Below, piece by piece: positions 1 through 10,824 of a stretch of DNA of 64,000 nucleotides. Position 1 is the stretch's first letter. Each line of letters begins with the position of its first letter. The translations under genes were made by a program, and so were the position numbers. A model generated the notes under the pieces. That model ran no database searches. It was not told where the DNA came from and saw nothing but the letters and a program-made list of their open reading frames with translations. Origin of the DNA: Aquilaria yunnanensis (taxonomy: Eukaryota; Streptophyta; Magnoliopsida; Malvales; Thymelaeaceae); contig CM077597.1 in assembly GCA_039654915.1 (NCBI GenBank), forward strand, positions 36,740,001-36,804,000, written 5' to 3'.

Positions 1-629
1 GGTAGCAATGATGTGTTGCTAGACACCGCTCATTGCTTATGATCATAAATGTGATTTATGATCATTGCCAACATGGCAAGAGCCTATAGGGTCGCACACA
101 TAGAGCTATTTGGATCATTAGAGTGCATGGGCTAATTATTTGGGTTATGGTTTCACTTTAATTTCGTATTAATAATGGGCCCAAGAGTTGAGCCATTATT
201 AAGCCCGAAATTAAATCCTAATTGGATTAGGGCTTTGAAACCCATTAGGCCTGGAAGTTGAGTCTCACTATAAATACAACTTTTAAGTGAGAAATTCGCA
301 GGTCTCCTTGCCGTAGCCTCCCAAAAGGACAGCCGCACTCTTCTCTTGCAATTCCTTGAAGGACGCAAGCTAGCACTGCGAGCGCAAGAGAAACGCATCT
401 ACCGTCATGTGGTGGAAGCGTGGTGATCCCGAGAGGCTCGTGTGGATACCATAGAGAGCTTGAAAACATCAACTGTTCAAGTTTTGTGATTCGACTCTAC
501 TGTTGAGTGAGAGATCTCAACCGAAAATTAGGTATGAAATTTTTGAACACCCGGTTTACCCCATTTTACTTGGATCCTGGAGGGTTTCGGTTAAATTCCA
601 CTGCACTATTTGGCTCCAGAAACCCAACA
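1..629 (+). mobile_element. Copia-family LTR, 3' part, inserted in Gypsy X integrase
   Basis: The segment matches the last ~630 bases of the Copia LTRs seen complete at 28587-30002 and 30694-32097, including the TATA box TATAAATA at 269-276 and the LTR end CCCGAAACCCAACA-like at 616-629 (here CCAGAAACCCAACA). Immediately after 629 the sequence is gypsy integrase. The left end lies outside the window, so it may be a solo LTR or the 3' LTR of a full element. The flank TTATG at 630-634 would be the right copy of the target duplication. It carries the CACTTTAATTTCG and TTTTAAGTGAG variants (subfamily I). Confidence 0.93.
40..64. repeat. Hairpin in Copia LTR U3
   Basis: Arms TGATCATAAAT and ATTTATGATCA (40-50 and 54-64) are perfect inverted repeats around a 3-base loop, extended by one more pair (39/65). 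The hairpin lies about 200 bases upstream of the LTR TATA box and recurs, sometimes with a mismatch, in the other Copia LTRs. A regulatory role is only inference. Confidence 0.6.
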
Positions 630-1943
630 TTATGTACCCAAAGGGTATGAACTAAGAGAACAAATTCTGAAAGGAGCCCATTCTAGTAAGATGAACATAA
701 ATCTTGGTACCATGAAAATGTACCATGATCTAAAAGAACACCTGTGGTGGCCAAATATGAGAAAAGAAATTCACACATTTGTGTCCAAATATGTGGTATG
801 CCAACAAGTAAAAGTTGAGCATCAGAAACCAGGGGCAAGTTGCAAACTTGCCTATACATTAAAGAAAATCGCGATCCATATCTATGGACTTCCTGGTAAG
901 CATGCCTATGACAAAAAGAAAGCATGATACCATTTAGGTAATTATGGATAGACTTACAAAGTCAGCACACTTTTTGCCCATTAATCTCATGGATCCTATA
1001 GATAGGATGGCACAGTTGTACATTAAAGAAATAGTGAGATTACATGGCATCCTAGAAGATATAGTTTTAGATAGACACCCAAGATTTGTGTCTAGATTCT
1101 AGAAATCACTACATCAGGCACTAGGTAGTCAACTGAAACTAAGTTCAGCTTACCACCCATAGACTAATAGACAAACTAAAAAAACCATACAGATCCTGGA
1201 AGATATGTTAAGGTGCTATGTGTTAGACTTTAAAGGAGAATAGGATCAACTCCTACCCCTGGTAGAATTCTCCAGTAACAATAGTTATCACTCACTGATA
1301 AGAATGGCACCTTATAAAGCTTTGTGTGGGAGAAGGTGTGTTACTCCTCACTATTGGCAACATCCTAAGGAAATAGTTGAAATAGGACCAGAACTGATCC
1401 AAGATACCATTGAAAAGATCAAAATAATCCAGGAAAGGATCAAAGCTGCTAATGATAAGCCTATGCTAATCAAACAAGGAGAAGAGACTTAGAATTCCAA
1501 GTTGGAGATTAAGTGTAGATTAAAGCTTCTCCTATGAAAGGAGTAGTGAGATTTGGGAAGACAGGAAAGCTAGCCCCTAACTATAATCTAGCATTTCCAA
1601 TGGTGGCTAGAATTGGTAATGTGGCATATAAGCTAGAGTTACCTACAAAATTGGCTCCTATACATGATTCTTTTCACATCAGTATGCTTAAGAAATAACT
1701 ATCTGACCCATAACAAGCTATACCAGCTTTTGACATCTCAGCAACTCCCAACCTCTATTATAGTGAGGAACCTTAAAAGGTTCTGGCTAAGGATATGAGA
1801 AAGTTAAGGAATAAATGGATAAACATGATGAAGGTCCAATGGTCCCCCCATTCTAGATAAGAAGGCCCTTGGGAAAGAGAGGCTGAAATGCTCAAAAGGT
1901 ACCCAAGGCAAATCCTTACATTGCTTGAGAATTTGGAGGACTA
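630..1943 (+). pseudogene. Gypsy X integrase with chromodomain-like tail, degenerate
   Basis: This is the 3' end of a chromovirus pol gene. Frame +1 from 630 reads the H2C2 zinc finger (AHSSKMN..., VVCQQVKVEHQKP), and the core follows with several frameshifts and stops. The stretch 1304-1492 (MAPYKALCGRR) and then GVVRFGKTGKLAP, FHISMLKK and MKVQWSPHSR align with the intact-looking integrase tail of Gypsy E at 45307-46482. The last block is chromodomain-like (VQW...EGPWE...YP), which in this family is thought to direct integration to heterochromatin. Many in-frame TAG/TAA codons show a dead copy. The 5' part is missing because the Copia LTR ends at 629. Confidence 0.88.
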
Positions 1944-1946
1944 AAT

Positions 1947-1964
1947 TCTTTGGGGGGGGAAGAA
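1947..1964 (+). promoter_or_regulatory. Polypurine tract of Gypsy X
   Basis: A G-run (TTTGGGGGGGGAAGAA) lies directly before the LTR start TGTCATTG at 1965 and just after the pol stop (TAA at 1942-1944). It would prime plus-strand DNA synthesis. Confidence 0.82.
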
Positions 1965-4600
1965 TGTCATTGTTGTCACTTGTATAGGCCATGGGCTATA
2001 ATGAGATGTACACATAAAGTGCATTCTACGAATATATGAGTAATACAAGTCACAAGCATGGGAATAAGGCCTACACAATGCAAGTGCTCCATAAGAGTGC
2101 CCTAGAGACACTCTATCAGAACTTTAGGTGGAATATGATGGAAGATGTCATAATGGTAAGCCAAATAAGATTGTGCTTGAATGCTAAGTGCATTGTGAGG
2201 ATGAGACTCAAAATGGAGGGCAAACTTGGCTATGAAGCCAACAAGCACAACATTTTAAGCTAAGGCTCAAAAGGTGAGACTTTTAACATGTGAACTAAGG
2301 GGCTCTAAAGCCATAAATACTAAGTGACATTGTATAAGTACAATGCCTAAGGTCGTGATATCAAATAGGGAAGCCACCCAAGCTCAAAAAAGAGGTAGAC
2401 TCATGGAAATTTACCAAGACACACTAAAGTGTGCTAGAACACTCTTAAGTGCACCTTTGTGTGTGACTATGTGCTTACAAAGACTCTAAAGTCTACTTCC
2501 AAGAAAGGCATTGTATAAGAATGATACCTATCTTTTAAATTACAAAGGAAGCTACAATATGGGTGAATAAAACGTGAAAAACACTAAGGAATCACAGAGA
2601 CAGCTCAAGAGCCGCTAAAGTGCTATTAGATGCACTTTTAAGTGCATTTATGCTTAATGAAAAATTTGAGGGCTTAATTTTCCAAATAAATTGGAAAAGT
2701 GGGTGCTTAAAATGTGGCACTTGGGAAGCTAAGTAGGACAAAACAAAGTCCAAAAAGACTTGAGCTACTTGGAAGATGGTTTGACCAAGAAAAAATAAAA
2801 AATCTGTGGTGGCTTGGACAAATTTGGCCACCATTTGAATTAAGGTCTTTATGACTGCTTCAATACCATTTCCTGGCTATTTCATGGAAGATTGATGGGC
2901 TCATTAATTCATGCTAAGAGCTTGCCAAAGATCGAGACAAAAATAGAACAAATGAAAGGCTAAACTAGACAAAGACATGGAAACCACGTCATTCGGTCAT
3001 TCTTGTTACATACTCATTGAAGGAAAATTTTGAGTAACTTCCAAGTAGGTTTATAGCCCCATTTACTACCTAGGACCATGTATTATGCCCTGCCAATGAC
3101 CACTAAAGAAGGGGTAAGAAAGGAGCGCTAAAAGAAGCCTAAACTAATTCAACAAAATCTTGGTAGCTTGACTTTGGTCACTCAGCCACCGCCTACTTCT
3201 AAGCCTTCTAATGGTAGCTTCCTTGCAGTTACTTTGCTATTCTTTGGTTATTCCTTATTCATTTTCACCCTATAAATATAGTAAACAAAAGCCAAAAATA
3301 GTTAGATACCGAAACATAAGCAAGAAATCAAAGACAACACAAGTTAGCCAAAATCAAAGCTAAACTAGCACACCATCGTTCGTACCCTTCATGAGCTACT
3401 TTCTTCTTCCTTTCTTCTTGATTTCTCACCATCATCTACTTCTCCATACCCCTAACTAAGTATACTTAAGTTTCTAGAAAGAAAATAAGAAGAAAAGGAT
3501 GTAAACAAGGTGAATCCGAGACAAGATCAAGTAAGACTAGTGCATGGTGTCACCTATGTTGGTGCTTATGATTATGAAGGTGTGATCAAGCTTCCTTGCT
3601 AACTCATGGACCATAGGTGAGGACCCAATATGAAGCTTCTTTTACTATATTTTAAAGGGGAAAAGCTGCCCTAGGTGATGGCTTAAGCCAAAGGAACCTA
3701 GAGTCTATGTTAATGGGCTATGTGTGCATAAAGCACTATGGTAAGCTAGCTAGTTTGTTTTCGACAAGCATAGGGCTTTTGTTCAAGTTGGGCCAAGCTA
3801 GCACACCAAGTTTGGTGTCCTTCATGAGCTTGCTATGTTAAGGAAACACTATCTATGTGGTGTGTGTGTTTGTGTGCTTCTCTATTTCCATGTGTGTGCT
3901 AACCCTTTTTATTACTTATACATGTGTTATGTGTTATATTGTACTTGTTGTTTTTGCTGCCTTTTATGTCTTTGGATGCAGGTTATTAAAAGAACTTGGA
4001 GGTTTTAAGTATGATAATGTTTTAAAGATTGAAAAAGGCACTAGGTGCTGTATGAGTTCTTTACTGAGTAACTATGTACTGATGCCCTCTTTTGCCCATT
4101 TCAGGTAAAGAAGTGGAGGATTGACGAGCTAAAGAACCTCTAGAAGATGTCTATGTACAGAGAGGAATACTCTATAAATTATGGCTTATGAAAAGGAAGC
4201 AAGAAAATTTTATCAAATTGAACTAATGATTGTGTTATATTGTTATGAATGTAGGCCATGATGGCTGCAGTGGGAGTTGCTATTGTTGGCTCAATCCTGG
4301 TATAGGCTACGGCCATGAGGCTTATGAGAAATCTGTAGCCCAAGTGCCAAGTCAAAGTATAAGTTAAAGTCTCAATGGGCCTGGAGACTATTTGAACTAA
4401 AAGATGTACCATGCATGAGAACACTTAGTACATCAGACTTTTGATGTATACGTTTTGGGCCATGTAATCTTTACTTGAAATTTTGGCATGTACATATTTG
4501 TATATATTGAGGGCAAGGGGACTAAGCTTAGAATAAAACACAACCTATGCCTTGTAGGTATGTTTTTGAGCCTGGGTAGGCCATGAGGCAATAAACATGG

Positions 4601-5513
4601 TGATAGCCGAAGGGCAATCGCCCCTAAAGGATCTTGCCCGTGTACATCATCGTGGGCCAACGCACCACCTTCAGTCAAAAGCAAGCGACCAGACCTCGGC
4701 AAAGAGGGGGCCTCAAGCACCCTCGAACAAGCTGGATAAGCGCTGCCTTTGGGGCACACGTCAGACAAACTTCGTTCATAAAGGGTCATCACTCCTCCTG
4801 AGGATAACCTCGGAATGACTCCACATGCCTAAGCCCGCCTTCGGTTATTCTTTGCACCACCTTCGGAGCATATCCTCGAGAGTGCCATCGCCAAGGACCT
4901 GAGCCTAACCTCGGGAAAAGTCTAGCCGAAGGTGCCTCGCATAAAGCAAAGGACCTCCATCCGAGGATGTTCACATCCCCGAGGAACCCCTGGACCTCGT
5001 GGGAATTCGGTCACCTAGAAAGGCCACGTGGACTTACAATTAGACAGCTTAAGAGTCTTTGACAAGTTGTACTTGTACGGCTCCCGACACGCCGCCCCCA
5101 GACACGCTCTAACACGCCGTTCTCAAGCGGCATAGGCTTTCGGCCGAACGGCCTATGGTCGGCTGAGGGCCCCCCTAAAGGTACAAATCACATCCAGCCA
5201 AACACATGTCATGATCTGGGTAGCTTGTGGCAAACGAACTTCTCCTATCTACCTCTTATAAATAATTGGGAAGCATCACAGCTAAAGGGGTTTTCCTCAT
5301 AAGACAACCTTTACCCCTTTTTTGGTGATCTTCCACACTGACTTGGGCGTCGGAGATTCTTCCCCAGAAAAACACTCCGGGGACCTCCTAACCCCTATTT
5401 TCTGTGTCTTCTAGGTGGTCGCCCCAGAACGTATTCTCTCTGGACGTTGCTCCTCCACCAAAAGTTCCTGCCACCCTCACCATGACACCCAGTGGAGATG
5501 CTGATGGGCATCA
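4601..5513 (+). repeat. Gypsy A 5' LTR
   Basis: A 913-bp direct repeat of 13916-14825. It starts TGATAGCCGAAGGG and ends GATGGGCATCA. TTATAAATAATTGG near 5257-5270 is a candidate TATA box. Confidence 0.93.
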
Positions 5514-5515
5514 CA

Positions 5516-5533
5516 TGGTGCCGTCTGTGGGAA
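5516..5533 (+). promoter_or_regulatory. Primer binding site of Gypsy A
   Basis: TGGTGCCGTCTGTGGGAA lies two bases after the 5' LTR. The same motif with TGGCGCC occurs at the equivalent place in Gypsy D (57664-57681, minus), so it is probably the Tat-type tRNA primer site. I do not assign the tRNA. Confidence 0.72.
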
Positions 5534-7112
5534 CCCTCTCCCAGGTCGCCGTCGTAGAGACTCGGCACTCAAAGGACAAAGGGCTCCCAAAGTCCTCGTC
5601 AGCGCCCGAGGCTCATTCGGCGACCACATAGCCTGTGGCAGAAGCTTCTGTGTTGGAAGACGACCATCCTCTAACGGTGACGATGGGCTTTTTGTGAGAC
5701 TTCCAGTGCTCCATCGTCACTGAAAAGACTCAGCAGCTCGACCAGAGGTTGCCACAACCTCCGCTGGTCCGAAGGGCCTCTCCCACGGCTGCGCATCGGG
5801 AGAGGAGTTCAAGGTCCATCCACAGAAGTTCAGGGAGTGGGGACTCCCTCGATGCATCTTCAATGGAGAATGAACCTGTTGAGGCACTACCCATCAGGGG
5901 GGAGCCCCAAAAGAAACTAGGGCCTCCTGCGGACGGAGTACATCACCTTACCGAAGGTCCCAATCTCCTCACCGTCGAAGTTATTCTCCGAGGAGGAGAA
6001 GAAATTTGCCAGTACCGATGAACACCAGGCAGCAAGGAGAAGTTAACACAGCTATCCTCACGGAGAAAATCCTAGGAAGACTGGAGAAGGTTTAGAGGTA
6101 GATCTCCCAAAAACCAGTCTGGTCCAGGCTGTCTGACTCTTACACCGGAGAAGAGTTACCCTTCATGCGTGAGGTGGTGGCGGCGCCCATGCCCAGTGAT
6201 TTCAGAGTGCCACGCCTAGAGACTTACGACGGGCATAGTGACCCCCAGGCACACCTGATGAAATATAAGCAAAGCATGGTACTCCATGGCGCAGATGACG
6301 CTACTCTCTATAAGTGTTTCGAGGTAACACTCTCTAGTCCAGCAACGGCATGGAATAACTCTCTGGCCCCCGGAACATTGCTAAGCTTTCAGGAACTATC
6401 CACTGCCTTCACCCAGCAGTTCATCTGCAGTAGGCCAACCGCCAAAATGCCAGTGCAAATGTTCGACATAGCCCAGCGAGGTGGGGAGACCATTCGCGAC
6501 TATGTTGAAAGGTTCAACCGAGAGGCGCTGAGTGTACCCGATTTTCGGCCAAAAATTCACATCATCGCTATGATCAGAGGACTTCTGAGGGATTCCCAAC
6601 TTTTCTATGAGTTTTCCAAAGACCCCCCAAACACCCTCAGGGAGTTCTATAGATGCGCCGAACAGTATATGACGGTCGAAGAGCTTAGAATGGGAGGACC
6701 AAAAGGGGAGCACCCACACCCTGAAGGGCCTAACCATCAGCCCCAACATCAGAATGAGGGGGAAAGGCCCCGAAAACAAAAGGGGAAAAGGCCAATGACG
6801 TTCACTCCCTTGAACACCACAAGAGCTAGCATCCTCATGGCGCTAGAAAGGCAAGGAACCACAGTTCCAAGGCCAAAGGCCATGACCTCGGAAAACAAGA
6901 AGAACATGAAGCAATTTTGTCAGTTTCACCGAGACCATGGCCATGACACCGAGGATTGTTTTCAATTAAGGAAATATATCGAGTCCCTGATCAAGCAGGG
7001 TCAACTTCACCGGTACTTGCGGATGCCTTCGCCAAAAGGAAGGAAGGAAGAGCAAAGGAGAGGGGACGACGAAGAGTATGATTCTGACAGACGTCGAGAC
7101 CGAAGTCCTTGA
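5521..7112 (+). pseudogene. gag: Gypsy A gag
   Basis: This encodes the capsid-nucleocapsid polyprotein. A low-complexity N-terminal part (5521-6160) holds stops and a frameshift. An uninterrupted stretch of 315 codons from the ATG at 6165 follows, carrying the retrotransposon gag domain (around residues 10-170; motifs YDGHSDPQAHL and DYVERFNREAL). A Tat-type zinc knuckle (CQFHRDHGHDTEDC) lies near residue 250, followed by YIESLIKQGQL. The same blocks occur in Gypsy D gag (56160-57650, minus). The start at 6165 is only the first ATG of the open part; the true gag start was further upstream, close to the primer site. Confidence 0.88.
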
Positions 7113-7460
7113 CAGAATCTGCCACCATCAGTGGGTGTTATCCAAACCATCACTACCGGGATACCCTCGACTAAGAGATAGAGAAAGATAAGAGAAATCT
7201 CCGCAATGGAGTACGGGAACTCGCCAAGCAGACTCATGCGTAGAGACGGGTCTATAATAAGGTTCCACCACGACGACCCGCTCCTTGTCATGGCAAAGAT
7301 AGGAAACTGGGACGTCAAAAGGGTACTCCTCAATGACGGTTCAAACACTGACATCATCTTTTCCCATCTACTACCTAAATTAGGCATTCCAAGAGGGGAT
7401 CTCAGCACAGTCAATTCCCCCACGGCGTCGGACCTACCTTTGATGCTGAAAGGAGGAAAA
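7113..7460 (+). pseudogene. Gypsy A protease, C-terminal half deleted
   Basis: This is an aspartic protease remnant (open 7206-7463). The active-site block reads RVLLNDGSNTDIIF, where Gypsy D has RVLIDDGSNADVLF and Gypsy B RVLYDNGSNADVLF, so the catalytic Asp is Asn here. The frame ends at LMLKG, and the next bases already encode the linker before RT (LEKVETEDVELIPG). In Gypsy D about 300 bases separate these two motifs, so Gypsy A has lost the end of the protease (the FIIIDFPSSYNAILGRQT block) and the linker. Confidence 0.82.
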
Positions 7461-9531
7461 TGAAAGCCTGGAAAAAGTAGAAACAGAAGATGTAGAGTTG
7501 ATCCCTGGCCGAAGCACCCGAGTCAGGAAAAAATTGGTCGAGGATGACAAAAAGAGGCTTGTATCCTTCTTATTTATGAACAAAGATCTATTTGCCTACT
7601 CACCAAAGGATATGCCTGGGGTTGACCCCAGCATAATCCACCACAGTCTTAGAGTGCGACCGAACGCCAGACCAGTTTGGCACAAAAAAATGAAGTCTAT
7701 CGGCTCATAAGAATTCCTTTGTTAAAATCGAAGTCAATCGCCTCATCGAGGCCGGGGTAATAAGAGAAGTAAACTACCCCGAATGGCTCAGCAACGTGGT
7801 TATTGCCATGAAAGAGGGGAGTGAAAAACTCCGAATGTGCATCGACTTTCAAAATTTGAATGACGCCTGCCCAAAGGATGCTTACCCTTTGCCAGCCATA
7901 GACCAACTGGTGGATGCAACCGCCGAATACGGGCTTCTCATCTTTCTCAATGCCTTTAGCGGATATCACCAGATTCGGATGAACCCCGAAGATTAAGAGA
8001 AAACGGCCTTCATCACGGAAATTGATACCTACTGCTACATCAGAATGCCCTTCGGGCTTAAAAACGCAGGGGCCACCTATCAAAGGCTGATGAATAAGGT
8101 ATTTGATTCTCAGATCGGGAGAAACATGGAAGTATACGTTGATGATATGATAGTCAAGACCAAAATGCCTAGTAATCATATCATCGACTTAGGCAAAACC
8201 TTCCAACGACTTTGGGAGTTCGGCATACGTCTTAATCCCGAAAAGGGTGTATTCGGAGTAAGTGCAGGAAAGTTTCTCGGGTTTATGGTATCAGAAAGAG
8301 GAATAGATGCCAACCTTGAAAAAGTCAAAGCCTTGCTAAATTTCCGAACACCTACATCCACCAAAGATATACAAAGGCTTACCGGAAGAATCACTTCCCT
8401 TAGTAGATTCATCTCTAGGTACAGCGACCGATGTCGACCATTCTTCAAAGTACTCACCAAAGCCCCTAAGGGCAAAGACACCTCCGGAACCCAGGAGCAT
8501 CCATGGAACCTAGAATGCCAGAAAGCTTGGGATGAGCTTAAAAGCTACTTAACTCACCTACCAACGCTTCGGCAGCCTCGAGAAGGAGAGCCCCTCATCC
8601 TCTACCTCGCAGTTACTGAGAAAGCCGTGAGTTCGGTCCTAGTAAAAGAAGAAGGTGGGAAGCAGTGGACAATATATTATGTAAGTAAGTCCCTACATGG
8701 TGCCGAGATCAGATACCTATTGCTCCAAAAGGCCATCTACACCTTAATACTCGCAGGTAGAAGGTTGCGACCCTACTTCCAAGGACACTCCATCACCGTC
8801 CGAAGTAACCTGCCTCTACGCGACGTAATGAAAAGAATAGAGCATTCGGGAAGATTATCAAAATAGTGTATCGAACTCGGAGAGTTCGACATCACTTACA
8901 AGCCAAGAAGGGTAATAAAAGCCCAGGCACTAGCAGACTCATTGTCGAAATCCTAGAAATCAAGAATGCTGAAACCATCGCGGAAGACCGAGCAAAGGTT
9001 GATCCAGAATGGAAGCTCTTTGCCGATGGAACGTCAGGCGCAGAGCATCAGGGGGCTGGAATAGTCCTTCGAGGGCCCGAAGGCATGGAAGCTACTAAAG
9101 CAATCAAATTCGGTTTTGATGTTACCAATAACATCGCCGAATATGAAGCCCTCATAGCAGGACTAAAGCTGGCCAGAAAAGTCGGCGTAAAATACCTTAT
9201 GGCCCACAGTGACTCACAGCTAGTAGTCCAGTAGACGAAAGGAGAATACGCGGAAAAGGATCCAACCTTGGCAAAATATCATGACCTTGTCAAAAAACTC
9301 ATTGAAGAGTTTGACTCGGTACAAATAGAAAACGTGCCCCGAAGAGATAACACTCAAGCTGACAACTTGGCCAAATCCAAGGAACCCACCGAGGTACTAA
9401 GGCAACCCAGTACAGAATTAATGTGCGTAGCAACCTCGGGGGAAGGATGGCAAGACCCCATCAAGAAATATCTAGCAACTTCGGAACTCCCTAAGGATCC
9501 CAAAGAGACCATAAAAGTACAAAAGTGCTAG
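7461..9531 (+). pseudogene. Gypsy A reverse transcriptase and RNase H
   Basis: RT covers 7461 to about 8560 in three open blocks (7498-7710, 7796-7996, 8045-8866) separated by a frameshift and a stop. The first catalytic motif reads FLNAFSGYHQI where Gypsy B has FLDTFSRYHQI, so Asp is replaced by Asn. The YVDD box (VYVDDMIVK, about 8131-8157) is intact. RNase H follows in 8995-9400: FADGTSG, NIAEYEAL, AHSDSQLVV and RRDNTQADNLA keep the four acidic residues. A stop at 9232-9234 breaks RNase H. The downstream piece (9268-9531) is the linker to integrase. Confidence 0.88.
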
Positions 9532-10682
9532 GGAAGATACTTCCTCATCGGATAAGAACTATATAGACAAAGGTATATGAGCCCCCTGTAGAAATGGATA
9601 GGCGAAAATAATGTCAGAACAATACTCGAAGAAGTCCATGAAGGAGCCTGTGGCCCCCATATAGGAACGGACGCCCTCGCTGGGGTACTACTTCGCCAAG
9701 GTTACTTTTGGCCTACGTTGAGGAAAGATGCAAGGCAATTTGTCTGAAGATGTGACAATTGCCAAAGGCACGCCAACATCCAAAGATTACCTTCTGAAAG
9801 AATAACTTCAGCATATTATCCTTGCCCCTTCGCCGTATGGGGTATCGATCTCATCGGACGTCTTCCAAGCGCTTCCAGTGGGTGAAGTTCTGCATAGTCG
9901 CAATGGACTACTTCACTAAGTGGATCGAAGCGGAGCCATTGGCATCAATCTCGGTGAAGGATATCCAAAAGTTTGTGTGGAAAAACATCATATGCCGATT
10001 TGGCATACCAAGGGTAATAGTGGCCGACAATGGAACCCAGTTTACGGATAAAGGATTTCAAGAATTCGTGGCTGACCTCGGCATAAAAATGCACTTCGCT
10101 CCAGTTGCCCACCCTCAAACTAATGGATAGGTCAAGGTATCCAATAGGACAATAAAACATGGCTTGAAGAGGAGGCTAAAGGAGGCAAAGGGGAAATGGC
10201 CAGGAGAGCTCCCAAGTGTGCTATAGAGCTATCGTACAACTCCCCGAAGGGCCATCGGGGAAACTCCTTTGTCACTCGTGTATGGGACAGAAGCCATCAT
10301 CCCCATTGAGGTCATACAGCCCTCGATAAGAATACAAGTATTCAACGAAGGAGGAAACAACCTCGGCTTGAGGAAAAAACTAGACCTCACCGAGGAACAT
10401 CACGAAATGGCTGAACTCAGGAGGAAAGCTTTTCAACAAAGAATAGCTCACGCTACTAACTTACATGTAAGAAGAAAATAAATCAAAAAAGAAGACCTCA
10501 TCCCCCGAAAAGCTGAATTTGAGCCACGCAAGCCATCAGAAGTGGTACTTTGGGCAAACTGGAGTGGACCTTATTTGGTCCTCGATGAAGTCCGCCCAGG
10601 GGTCTACAAATTGGGTGATACCGATAAAGTAGAGTTAAAAAATACTTGGCATTCAGACTCTCTGAAAATATTCTATACTTAA
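9532..10682 (+). pseudogene. Gypsy A integrase
   Basis: The H2C2 finger (EEVHEGACGPHIG, CDNCQRHA) spans 9625-9790 with one stop inside. The core is open at 9822-10130 and has AMDYFTKW and IVADNGTQF, the two Asp of the DDE triad. The third motif, NGQVEV in intact relatives, reads NG-stop-VKV here: Gln became TAG and the catalytic Glu became Lys. The C-terminal part (10269-10481 and on to TAA at 10680-10682) contains MAELRRKAFQQRI and ends NTWHSDSLK, as in Gypsies B and D. There is no chromodomain, consistent with the Tat lineage. It converges with the antisense accessory gene, whose stop is 142 bases away; nothing else lies in that gap. Confidence 0.88.
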
Positions 10683-10824
10683 TCATTTTTTCTGAAAGAA
10701 AGCTTGTGACTACTCCTCCCTGAAGTCGCCAATGAAAATACAGGCCGAATATGGTCGCGTTACTGAAAAAGGCAAATGGTACAAAGGGGAAGGATTACAA
10801 GGAAAATAGAGAGAAGAAAAGAGC

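Noticed and set aside
153..472. Open frames of 60-105 codons in the Copia LTR, repeated at 29619, 31633, 37816, 46645 and 62249
   Set aside because: They recur because the LTR recurs, lie across U3-R-U5, and have no homology or conserved frame between copies.
6396..6779. 127-codon minus-strand frame over Gypsy A gag
   Set aside because: It is the mirror of a conserved gag region in another frame and has no homology of its own.
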